Shown: positions 25,634 to 35,053 of the stretch, in pieces | Position numbering within the stretch: the first letter of the stretch is position 1 | Layout: each line of letters opens with the position of its first letter | NCBI RefSeq assembly: GCF_002910905.1 | Contig: NZ_NEUE01000192.1 | Location: 1-51,339 of the forward strand | Direction of reading: 5' to 3' | DNA: 51,339 nt | Origin: Streptomyces sp. SM11 | Lineage (GTDB): Bacteria > Actinomycetota > Actinomycetes > Streptomycetales > Streptomycetaceae | The notes under the pieces: generated by a model | What the model was told of the DNA's origin: nothing | The model's input: the letters and a program-made list of their open reading frames with translations, nothing else | The model's database searches: none | Made by a program: the position numbers and the translations under genes

Positions 25634-26041
25634 TCAGGCGAGCAGCTTCGCCTTGGCCCGCTCGTACTCCTCGGCGTTGAGCGCGCCCTTGTCCTTGAGC
25701 TCGGCGAGTTTCGCCAGATCGTTCACGTGGTCGCTGCCCCCGCCGGATCCGCCCTGGCTCGCCGCGGCGTCGCGCACGTAGCTGCGGAACGCGGCCTCCG
25801 AGTCCTTGGCCAGCTTCTCGTCGCGTTCGTGCATGCTGCGCCCGCGGACGACGAGATAGACCAGTACACCCAGGTACGGCAGCAGGATGACGAGGACCAG
25901 CCAGCCCGCCTTGGCCCAGCCGTTCAGCGAGTGGTCCCGGAAGAGGTCGGTGATCACCTTGAAAAGCAGGAAGAACCACATGACCCACAGGAACAGGTAC
26001 AGCATGGTCAGGAAGACGTTCAGGAGAGGGTAATCGTCCAT
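25634..26041 (-). CDS. PLDc_N/SHOCT membrane protein
   Basis: A 135-residue protein. Residues 1-68 hold two membrane helices of PLDc_N type (LLNVFLTMLYLFLWVMWFFL and AGWLVLVILLPYLGVLVYLV, followed by RGRSM). Residues 70-100 are a charged linker. Residues 105-135 are a SHOCT motif (LAKLAELKDKGALNAEEYER, then AKAKLL). ATG 26041 follows GGAGTAGG. Proteins of this layout are very common in actinobacteria and have no assigned biochemical role; they may act in envelope stress. It is the first gene of the minus-strand SHOCT/redox cluster. Confidence 0.9.
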   Translation of the reverse strand: MDDYPLLNVFLTMLYLFLWVMWFFLLFKVITDLFRDHSLNGWAKAGWLVLVILLPYLGVLVYLVVRGRSMHERDEKLAKDSEAAFRSYVRDAAASQGGSGGGSDHVNDLAKLAELKDKGALNAEEYERAKAKLLA

Positions 26042-26141
26042 GGACCTACTCCGATCGCACGAATGGTCCCTCATTCATACAGCGGGTCCGATTGGTCCGC
26101 ATCTGTAGGGACAGGGGTGTGCGTGCGTGGGGAGCGGTGCG

Positions 26142-26642
26142 TCAGGCGTGGTTCTCGGCCGGGGCGATCCGCAGCGCGTGCGCGGGCGGGTGGGTGATGC
26201 CCAGCTCCGGCCGCCAGGCCGCCAGGATCTGTGCCGACGGATCGAACAGAGGCGCCGGCAGCTCGTCGGGCGCGATCCACCGCCAGGCGGTGATCAGGTG
26301 CGGTTCGGTCACTTCCGGGACCCCGGACGCGAGCCGTACGACGGCCGCCATGCTGATGCGGTTGATCCCGCCGATCACGTCGTGGACCATAGCGATGACG
26401 TTCACGGACGCCTCGTCGACCACCAGACCCGTCTCCTCGCGCAGTTCCCGCGCGGCCGCCGCGGCGATCGACTCGTGCGTCGCGTCGACCTTTCCGCCCG
26501 GCAGTTCCCACGTACCGCTGTGGTGCCGGCCCAGCAGGACGCGCCCCCGGCCGTCCTCGACGATCACCCCGACCCCGAGGGCCGCCTGTGCCGTGGGCGG
26601 ACGGGTGTTGCGGGCGGGCTCGATGACAGGGTCGGCCGACAT
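26142..26642 (-). CDS. Nudix hydrolase
   Basis: A 166-residue protein with the Nudix fold: ALGVGVIVEDGRGRVLLGRH, then ELPGGKVDATHESIAAAAAR and ELREETGL, and a C-terminal AWRWIAPDELPAPLFDP segment typical of MutT-like enzymes. The Nudix box is complete except that one extra residue lies between the Gly and the first conserved Glu (GKVDATHE). It should hydrolyse a nucleoside diphosphate derivative, possibly sanitising oxidised nucleotides; substrate unknown. ATG 26642 is chosen over the in-frame start at 26699, whose extra residues are only a run of Arg-Thr repeats encoded by GTACTC-type DNA repeats. Confidence 0.9.
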   Translation of the reverse strand: MSADPVIEPARNTRPPTAQAALGVGVIVEDGRGRVLLGRHHSGTWELPGGKVDATHESIAAAAARELREETGLVVDEASVNVIAMVHDVIGGINRISMAAVVRLASGVPEVTEPHLITAWRWIAPDELPAPLFDPSAQILAAWRPELGITHPPAHALRIAPAENHA

Positions 26643-26727
26643 GGTGCTGGTTCTCCGCTCTCCGGTGCGAGTACGAGTACGAGTGCGAGTACGGACCACC
26701 GTAGCGAAACGGCCGGGCCGGGCGCGC

Positions 26728-26885
26728 TCAGGTCACCAGGCGCAGCGACCTCTCCGCGATACCGAGCCGCACGCTCTGACCCCAGGTCAGCTCCAGGGCG
26801 TCGGACTCCATCCCGTCCCCGAAGACCACGATCCGGTCCGACTCCACGGTCAGCCGCAGCCCGTGCCCCCGCCCCAGGTGCGCCG
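26728..26885 (-). pseudogene. C-terminal fragment of an unidentified protein
   Basis: About 50 residues in good coding frame (GHGLRLTVESDRIVVFGDGM, then ESDALELTWGQSVRLGIAER) end at a stop at 26728. I recall similar endings on Streptomyces NAD kinase-like proteins but cannot confirm it. There is no start of its own: it is joined, in a different frame, to the truncated SPFH gene upstream, so it is the tail of a second gene whose 5' part has been lost. Confidence 0.45.
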
Positions 26886-27193
26886 CGCCAGCTGCCGGTG
26901 TCCGGGTCCACGGAGAAGTCGAGCCGGTTCGCGGCCTCGGCCGGATCGCTGATCCGGTAGGTGACGGTGGCCTGCACGGTGACGTCCTGGAAGTCGGCCG
27001 TACGGGCGTGGAACGCCATGGCCAGCTCCCGGTCGTCGACCGGCACTTCGGAGAGCGCCGCCGACAGTGACCGGTACCAGAAGCTGAGCCCCTGACCGTC
27101 GTGGGCGAGCAGGCCGCGCTTGTGGTGGCGGATGTGGGCGGTGGGCGCGGAGCGCAGGTGGCGCCAGCCGAAGCGCCGGGTGATGTCGGCCAT
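26880..27193 (-). pseudogene. SPFH-domain protein, 3' truncated
   Basis: ATG 27193 with a GAAGGGG site begins MADITRRFGWRHLRSAPTAH and continues through PVDDRELAMAFHARTADFQD and VTVQATVTYRISDPAEAANR, the N-terminal strands of a Streptomyces SPFH (stomatin/prohibitin-like) protein that normally exceeds 300 residues. It breaks off after about 103 residues at DPDTGSWRGAP and runs into the tail of another gene in a different frame. The SPFH domain is incomplete, so the product is unlikely to assemble into membrane scaffolds. Confidence 0.65.
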
Positions 27194-27249
27194 GATGAGG
27201 ACCCCTTCGATTTCGTCATGGCGACGATAAGAGGTGGAGACGGATAGTG

Positions 27250-28047
27250 TCAAGCTGACGAAAAGGGGGGTCCGGCCGTCCGGCGGCTCGTGTGTCTGGC
27301 CGGGATCTCGCCGCCCCCGTGCACGGCGAGATCGGCGCCGTTGACGTACGAGGAGAGATCGCCGGCCAGCCAGAGGCAGGCCCGCGCCACGTCGTCCGGC
27401 TCCGCGAGTCGCCCCATCGGGACGATGTCCGCCACCGCCGCCCCGTCGTCGTCCCCGTACAGTGCGGTGGCGTTCTCGGTGCGGACGAGGCCGACGGTGA
27501 TGTGGTTGACCCGGACCCGGGGCGCCCATTCGAGGGCCAGTGCCCGGGTCAGCCCGAGCAGACCCGCCTTGGCGGCGGAGTAGGCGGCGGTGCCCGGCTG
27601 GGGGTCGTGGGCGGAGACGCTGCCGATGTTGATCACGGACCCGCCGTCCGGCTGCTCCCGCATCACCAGATTCGCCGCCTGGGCCGTGTAGAAGGGGGCG
27701 AGGAGGTTGAGTGCGACCACCTTCTCGACGAAGCGCGGTGAGACGGTCGCCGCATCGGCGTCCGGGGAGCCGCCGGCATTGTTCACGAGCACGTCGAGCC
27801 GCCCGAACCGCTCGGCGGTGGCGGCGACGAGATCGGCCGCCGCCGCCGGATCCCGTAGGTCGGCGGTCCGGAAGGTGGCCTCGCGCCCGTCCGCCGACGG
27901 TGGTGCGGCCGGTGCCCCGCGCCCGCAGACCATGACGTCCGCACCGCTCGCGAGGAAGGCTCGCGCCATCGCGGCCCCCAGGCCCCTGGTGCCGCCGGTG
28001 ACCAGTACCGCCCGGCCGGTGAGGTCCATCGCGTGGGACAGGTCCAT
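27250..28047 (-). CDS. SDR family oxidoreductase
   Basis: A 265-residue classical short-chain dehydrogenase/reductase. It has the cofactor loop TGGTRGLG (residues 17-24), NNAGG (about residue 88), the catalytic Ser in NIGSVSAHDP, and YSAAKAG (Tyr and Lys, about residues 157-161), then the VNHITVGLVRTENA segment. It reduces or oxidises a carbonyl using NAD(P)H; the Arg in the glycine loop and the following CGRG favour NADP. Substrate unknown. ATG 28047 is preceded by MDLSH-encoding codons consistent with the family. A palindrome at 28117-28134 is a likely TetR-type operator for this gene. Confidence 0.92.
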   Translation of the reverse strand: MDLSHAMDLTGRAVLVTGGTRGLGAAMARAFLASGADVMVCGRGAPAAPPSADGREATFRTADLRDPAAAADLVAATAERFGRLDVLVNNAGGSPDADAATVSPRFVEKVVALNLLAPFYTAQAANLVMREQPDGGSVINIGSVSAHDPQPGTAAYSAAKAGLLGLTRALALEWAPRVRVNHITVGLVRTENATALYGDDDGAAVADIVPMGRLAEPDDVARACLWLAGDLSSYVNGADLAVHGGGEIPARHTSRRTAGPPFSSA

Positions 28048-28116
28048 GGTCCGCCCTTCGCCCGTGGTTCCGGAGTGTCGCCGGGTCCTGTCCCCCCGCC
28101 CGCCCTCGTCCGAAAT

Positions 28117-28134
28117 CTACCAAGCGCTTGTTAG
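28117..28134. promoter_or_regulatory. Palindromic operator, CAAGCGCTTG core
   Basis: CTACCAAGCGCTTGTTAG is an 18-bp near-perfect palindrome. On the minus strand it reads AACAAGCGCTTGGT, matching the AnCAAGnnCTTGnT pattern known for the TetR regulator KstR2 and related acyl-CoA-responsive regulators. It lies 70 bp upstream of the SDR start. Confidence 0.6.
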
Positions 28135-28180
28135 GTATGGGTAGGGGTGGGCCTTCAGGGAAAGGGTGCGGACACACGGG

Positions 28181-28212
28181 CGGCCGGTGACCCCCGTGGA
28201 GGTCACCGGCCG
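28181..28212 (-). terminator. Terminator hairpin
   Basis: CGGCCGGTGACC (28181-28192) and GGTCACCGGCCG (28201-28212) form a perfect 12-bp stem with an 8-nt loop, about 80 bp beyond the end of the tetR gene. Confidence 0.75.
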
Positions 28213-28253
28213 GCCGGGCGGTGCGCCGCCCCCGTCCCCACGGTGCGGCGCGG

Positions 28254-28289
28254 GTGGACCGTCCCCATCCGCCGGGACGGGAGGTCCAC
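28254..28289 (-). terminator. Hairpin directly after tetR
   Basis: GTGGACC-GTCCC (28254-28265) pairs with GGGAC (28274-28278) and GGTCCAC (28283-28289), a stem with a small bulge, ending 6 bp from the tetR stop codon. Confidence 0.6.
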
Positions 28290-28294
28290 GTCTG

Positions 28295-28924
28295 TCAGGA
28301 CTCCGGCGCTCCCGCCGCGAGTCCGAGGCTCGGGAGGATCGCCATCTCCATGAACCGGGTCAGATACGCCGCGTCGGCGTACCGCCCTTCCAGTAGCGGC
28401 CGGGCGCGCATCACGCCGAGCAGCTGGGCCGCCACGAACTCGGCCCCCGGGAGGTCCGCCGCGATCTCGCCGCGCGCCTGGCCCCGTCGGACCATCGCGT
28501 CGATCGCCGCGATCTCCGGCAGGATCAACGCCTCGCGCAGCGCGCACAGCAGCTCCGGGCTCTGGAGGGCGGCGTGGCTGAGGGCGTGCATCAGCGGGGT
28601 GTCGCTCTCCGAGGCCCGGCCGATCGCGCGCGCGGCCGCCAGCAGGTCCCCGGCCAGCGTCCCGGTGTCGATGTTCGGGAGCCGCATCCGCCGGGTGCCG
28701 TGCAGTGCGGCCACGACCAGCTCCGGCTTGGAGCCCCACTGCCGGTAGAGCGTCGACTTCCCGCACCGCGTGCGCGAGGCGACGCCCTCCATCGTCAGCG
28801 ACTCGTAACCGCTCTCCCGCAACAGCTCCAGCACCGCCGCGTAGAGCTCCTGCGCCCGCTCCGGTGTGATCTTCGACCGGCGGGACGTGAGGGCTGACTC
28901 CTGTGCGGAATCGGGCGACGGCAT
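28295..28924 (-). CDS. TetR family regulator
   Basis: A 209-residue regulator. The helix-turn-helix is at residues 20-70 (AVLELLRESGYESLTMEGVA, then SRTRCGKSTLYRQWGSKPEL), with the conserved Lys-Ser-Thr-Leu-Tyr-Arg-Gln-Trp. Residues 85-205 form the TetR_C ligand domain, with the usual dimerisation helices. ATG 28924 has an AGGAGG site. It is divergent from the PAP2-EamA pair, and the intervening region contains several copies of a TGTACCGATACG element (28960-29030), so it very likely represses that pair and itself. The inducing ligand is unknown, possibly a lipophilic compound. Confidence 0.92.
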   Translation of the reverse strand: MPSPDSAQESALTSRRSKITPERAQELYAAVLELLRESGYESLTMEGVASRTRCGKSTLYRQWGSKPELVVAALHGTRRMRLPNIDTGTLAGDLLAAARAIGRASESDTPLMHALSHAALQSPELLCALREALILPEIAAIDAMVRRGQARGEIAADLPGAEFVAAQLLGVMRARPLLEGRYADAAYLTRFMEMAILPSLGLAAGAPES

Positions 28925-28959
28925 GGGCTGTACCTCCTGCGGCGGTGCGGCGAGGTTCT

Positions 28960-29030
28960 CGATACGTCAGTGTACCGATACGCGCGTGTACCGATACGCC
29001 GACGTATCGGTACACTGGCGTATCGATACG
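28960..29030. promoter_or_regulatory. Multi-copy operator for the TetR regulator
   Basis: TGTACCGATACG occurs at 28971 and 28987, its reverse complement CGTATCGGTACA at 29003, and related GATACGTCAG and CGTATCGATACG at 28961 and 29019. Units are spaced 16 bp apart, about 1.5 turns. This fills most of the intergenic region between the divergent tetR and PAP2 genes. Confidence 0.8.
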
Positions 29031-29084
29031 GCGTGGATCTGACCGGGCCGTCCTGACACCGCTTCGCATCCAAGGGGGCACCGG

Positions 29085-30062
29085 GTGACGTACGCCCGCA
29101 CCGAGCCCACGGACCAGGAGCCGGACACACGTGCCCGACCGCCCCTCGTCCGCGAGTTCCTTCTCGTGGCCGGACTCTTCCTGGCCTACAAGTTCGGCCG
29201 CCGGGCCGCCAACGGCCATGTCGAGGAGGCGTTCCGCAACGCGGGGAACGTGTGGGACCTCGAGCGGGCCCTGCACCTCCCCGGCGAGGGCGCGGTCCAG
29301 GGGCTGCTGCTGCACAGCCAGCCCCTGATCCATGCGGCGAACACCTACTACGCCGCCGTGCACTTCCCGGCCACGGCCCTCTTCCTGGTCTGGCTCTACT
29401 GGCGCCGGCCCCGCCACTACGTGTGGTCGCGCCGCGTTCTCGCCGCTCTCACCGCCGCCTCCCTGGTGCTGCACCTGCTGTTCCCGCTGGCCCCGCCCCG
29501 GATGCTCCCGGTCGCCGGAATGGTCGACACCGGTCAGGTGTACGGGCCGACGGTGTACGGGCAGACGCCCGCGACCGACACGATGGCGAACCAGTTCGCC
29601 GCGATGCCTTCGCTGCACGTCGGCTGGGCCGTGATGGTCGCCGTCGGGCTGATCGTCGCCACCCGCTCCCGGTGGCGCTGGCTGTGGGTGCTGCACCCGG
29701 CGCTCACGCTGCTCGTCGTGGTCGGCACGGCGAACCACTACTGGCTCGACGCGATCGTCGTCGCGGCACTGCTCGCCGTCGCCCTCGCCGCGTTCCGGCT
29801 GCCGCTGTCCGCCCGGACCGTACCCGTGCGGCTGCCCCGGCCGGGCACGTGGGGGAGCGGTGAGGGGATTTCCGTCCCGGCGTCCGCGGGCGGCGCGGCA
29901 GGGCGCAGGGCCTTCGCGTCGGCCCGCCGGTCGTCGCCCTTCGGACCCGCAGGCGGGTCCGCCGCCTCGCCGGGGGGCGCCGTCCCGCCCCGGCCCGCCG
30001 AGCCCGTCCCCGGCACGGATGCCGGGTCACAGGCGCGTACCCGGGCCGGAGCCGTGCGATGA
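29085..30062 (+). CDS. PAP2-family membrane phosphatase (Aur1-like)
   Basis: A 325-residue membrane protein with about six helices. It carries the PAP2/inositol-phosphorylceramide-synthase signatures FPLAPPRMLP (residues 129-138), MPSLHVGWA (about residue 175) and NHYWLDAIV (about residue 218), giving the catalytic His-His-Asp set. It probably dephosphorylates or transfers a phosphate headgroup from a lipid or undecaprenyl-type substrate at the outer face of the membrane. A disordered Pro/Gly/Ala tail follows residue 255. GTG 29085 is the first good start. The stop overlaps the EamA start by 4 bp, so the two are coupled and under the TetR operator. Confidence 0.88.
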   Translation: MTYARTEPTDQEPDTRARPPLVREFLLVAGLFLAYKFGRRAANGHVEEAFRNAGNVWDLERALHLPGEGAVQGLLLHSQPLIHAANTYYAAVHFPATALFLVWLYWRRPRHYVWSRRVLAALTAASLVLHLLFPLAPPRMLPVAGMVDTGQVYGPTVYGQTPATDTMANQFAAMPSLHVGWAVMVAVGLIVATRSRWRWLWVLHPALTLLVVVGTANHYWLDAIVVAALLAVALAAFRLPLSARTVPVRLPRPGTWGSGEGISVPASAGGAAGRRAFASARRSSPFGPAGGSAASPGGAVPPRPAEPVPGTDAGSQARTRAGAVR

Positions 30063-31027
30063 ACGCCACCCTGCTCGCCGTCGCGCTCTCCCTCGTCTCC
30101 GCCGGCGCCTACGCGTCCGCCGCCGTGGCCCAGTCCCGGCTCGCCGGCCGCACCGACCCGTCCACCGGAGTCCTGCGGCTGCTGGGCCGGGGCGCCTGGT
30201 GGTCGGCGGTCGGCCTCAATGCCACGGGCGCGCTGCTGCACGTCGCCGCGCTCAACTACGGCCCGCTCACCCTGGTACAGCCGCTCGGCGCGCTCACTCT
30301 CGTCGTCGCCGTCCCGCTCGGGGCACGCGCCGCCGGACGCCGGGTCGGCCGTGTCGAGTGGCGGGGCACCGCCCTGACCCTGCTCGGCCTCGGCGCGCTG
30401 CTTCTGACCGCGGGCGGCTCCGCCCCGCACGAGACCCTCAGCCTCCCCGAGGCGCTCGGTGTCGGCGCGGCGACCATGGCGGTCGTCGCCGGGCTCAGCC
30501 GGCCCGGGGCCCGGCCGGGGCTGCGGCACGCGGCGGCCTCCGGGATCACCTCCGGCGTCGCCTCCGCGCTCACCCAGACCCTCACCGTCGCCGTCACCGA
30601 CCACTCCGGCGGCCCGCTGTTCAGCTGGCGGCTGCTGACGGTGGCGCTGCTCGTCGCGGCCTTCGCGATGGGCGGACTGCTGCTGTCCCAGACCGCGTAC
30701 CGCGGCGGGCTCGGCGCACCGCTCGCCGTGGTCACCCTCGCCAACCCGGTCGCCGCCGCCGCGATCGGTCTGGCCCTGCTCGGCGAGCGCCTCCAGGGCG
30801 AGCCGGTCAGCCTGGTGCTCGCGCTCCTCGGTACGGCGGCGGCCGTGCGCGGGGTGATCCTGCTCAGCCGGTCCCAGGCGCGGCACACGGAACGGGGCGA
30901 CGCACCCGAGGAACCGGTTGCCGTCCCGGCGGACCCGGTCCCCTCCCGGGTCGTCATCGGCAGTCCCCGGCGCGCGGACACCACGCCTCTCGCCCCGGAA
31001 CCCCTCCCCGCGCACGCGAGCGGCTGA
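30059..31027 (+). CDS. EamA/DMT-family transporter
   Basis: A 322-residue protein with about ten membrane helices in two EamA-like repeats (AVALSLVSAGAYASAAVAQS; NYGPLTLVQPLGALTLVVAV; SQTAYRGGLGAPLAVVTLAN; GLALLGERLQGEP). The pattern of PLTLVQPLG and a late GE-containing loop is typical of drug/metabolite exporters of the DMT superfamily. Substrate unknown. Coupled to the PAP2 gene by an ATGA overlap, so the pair may modify and export one lipophilic compound. The C-terminal 50 residues are disordered. Two hairpins after the stop end the unit. Confidence 0.88.
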   Translation: MNATLLAVALSLVSAGAYASAAVAQSRLAGRTDPSTGVLRLLGRGAWWSAVGLNATGALLHVAALNYGPLTLVQPLGALTLVVAVPLGARAAGRRVGRVEWRGTALTLLGLGALLLTAGGSAPHETLSLPEALGVGAATMAVVAGLSRPGARPGLRHAAASGITSGVASALTQTLTVAVTDHSGGPLFSWRLLTVALLVAAFAMGGLLLSQTAYRGGLGAPLAVVTLANPVAAAAIGLALLGERLQGEPVSLVLALLGTAAAVRGVILLSRSQARHTERGDAPEEPVAVPADPVPSRVVIGSPRRADTTPLAPEPLPAHASG

Positions 31028-31051
31028 CCGGTCACGGGTGCGGGGAGGGAC

Positions 31052-31071
31052 GCCCGGCGGGGCAGCCGGGC
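31052..31071. terminator. Hairpin between convergent EamA and PadR genes
   Basis: GCCCGGC (31052-31058) pairs with GCCGGGC (31065-31071) across a GGGGCA loop. Confidence 0.55.
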
Positions 31072-31087
31072 CCGCCGGACCGACTGC

Positions 31088-31618
31088 TCAGCCGTCCAGG
31101 TCGGCGATGGCCCGGGTCAGCCAGCCGATCCAGAACGTCTCCAGGTCGATGCCGCCCCGCAGCACCAGATACCGCAGCCGGTCCTCGTCGGCCGTCGGCG
31201 CGGGGGTGAAGTTCCGCTTCTCGATCTCCCGGTACTCCGCCAACTGGCGTTCGTGCAACGTGAGGTGGCGGCGCAGCTCCGCGCCCATGCCGTCCGCCCC
31301 GACGACCGCCGCCGCCCGCATCCGAAGCAGCAGCGGATCGCGGACCGGCCGAGGATCCTCGGGGAGCGCCACCCAGGCCGCCAGCTCCTCGCGGCCCGCG
31401 GGCAGGACCTCGTACTCCTTCTTCTGCCCCCGGGCCGGCACCGCGGCGGGCAGCGCCCTGATCCGGCCTGCCTGCTCCAGTTTCCCCAGCTCGCGATAGA
31501 TCTGCTGGTGCGTCGATGACCAGAAGTAGCCGATCGACCGGTCGAACCTTCGGGTCAGTTCCAGACCCGAGGACGGCTTCTCCAGCAGAGCGGTGAGAAT
31601 CGCGTGCGGCAGTGACAT
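31088..31618 (-). CDS. PadR family regulator
   Basis: A 176-residue regulator. Residues 1-80 are the PadR winged helix (MSLPHAILTALLEKPSSGLE, then GYFWSSTHQQIYRELGKLEQ), with the conserved Tyr-Phe-Trp and the Gln-Ile-Tyr-Arg-Glu-Leu recognition helix. Residues 90-175 are the Vir_act_alpha_C helical dimerisation domain (RMRAAAVVGADGMGAELRRH; WIGWLTRAIADL). Such proteins repress detoxification or transport genes and respond to aromatic or toxic compounds. ATG 31627 is an alternative start. The FadH gene lies upstream on the same strand, 104 bp away, with a 20-bp direct repeat between. Confidence 0.92.
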   Translation of the reverse strand: MSLPHAILTALLEKPSSGLELTRRFDRSIGYFWSSTHQQIYRELGKLEQAGRIRALPAAVPARGQKKEYEVLPAGREELAAWVALPEDPRPVRDPLLLRMRAAAVVGADGMGAELRRHLTLHERQLAEYREIEKRNFTPAPTADEDRLRYLVLRGGIDLETFWIGWLTRAIADLDG

Positions 31619-31671
31619 GGGGTGCATCCTAAGGACGTACGGAGACCGGGGAGCGCCTTGCCCTTCGCCGC

Positions 31672-31717
31672 TGTACGGGACCGGCGCCCCCGACGCTTGT
31701 ACGGGACCGGCGCCCCC
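31672..31717. repeat. 20-bp direct repeat
   Basis: TGTACGGGACCGGCGCCCCC occurs at 31672-31691 and again at 31698-31717, period 26 bp, between fadH and padR. It could be a regulator-binding array or a leftover duplication. Confidence 0.75.
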
Positions 31718-31721
31718 ACGC

Positions 31722-34468
<2,747 letters not shown>

Positions 34469-34472
<4 letters not shown>

Positions 34473-35053
34473 GCGAGGACCCCTCCCGGCCCGGCTCTCT
34501 GCCGCCGCCCGGCCCCGTAGGCTCCTCCGGTCCCGACGTCCCGCCGCCGACCGGCGTCGCGCAGGGGCCCCGCCCTGGGCCCGGTCAGGGGGACGCGCCG
34601 TGGCAGCGCGGCGACGGCCCGGCCGGGCCCGCACCGGCACCCGATCCGGACAGCCTCTGGGTGACCGGCGGTGTGCTCCTCGCCGGGGTGCTGATGCTCT
34701 GCCAGGGCGCCGTGGCGGCCCTGGAGGGCATCGCGGCCCTGGCCGACGGAGACGTGTACGGAGACGTCGGCGAGTACCTCTACCGGATCAGCCTCACCGG
34801 CTGGGGCTGGATCCACCTGGTGCTCGGCGTCTGCGTGGCCGTCACCGGGGCCGCGCTGCTCAAGGGGGCGCGCTGGGCGCGGATGACCGGCATCCTCTTC
34901 GCCTCCCTGAGCCTCTTCGCGCACTTCCTCTTCCTGCCGTACGCGCCCCTCTGGTCCGTGATCGTCATCGCCCTGGACATCTTCGTCATCTGGGCCCTGG
35001 CGGCCTACCGGGACCCGGGCTGGGCCCCGGGGGACGCCCTGCGCCGACCGTAG
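34469..35053 (+). CDS. Membrane protein of DUF7144 type
   Basis: A 194-residue protein. Residues 1-62 are Pro/Gly-rich and disordered. Residues 64-185 contain four membrane helices (VTGGVLLAGVLMLCQGAVAA; GWGWIHLVLGVCVAVTGAAL; WARMTGILFASLSLFAHFLF; WSVIVIALDIFVIWALAAYR) with the Trp-Gly-Trp-Ile-His-Leu and Tyr-Ala-Pro-Leu-Trp patterns of the DUF7144 membrane family. Function unknown. Translationally coupled to doxX. Its 3' end overlaps the end of the convergent MMPL gene by 49 bp. Confidence 0.8.

Noticed and set aside
26564..28177. A 537-codon minus-strand frame spanning SDR, SPFH and Nudix genes
   Set aside because: Only its SPFH part is real; the rest overlaps the SDR gene in another frame and has Arg/Gly-rich shadow composition.
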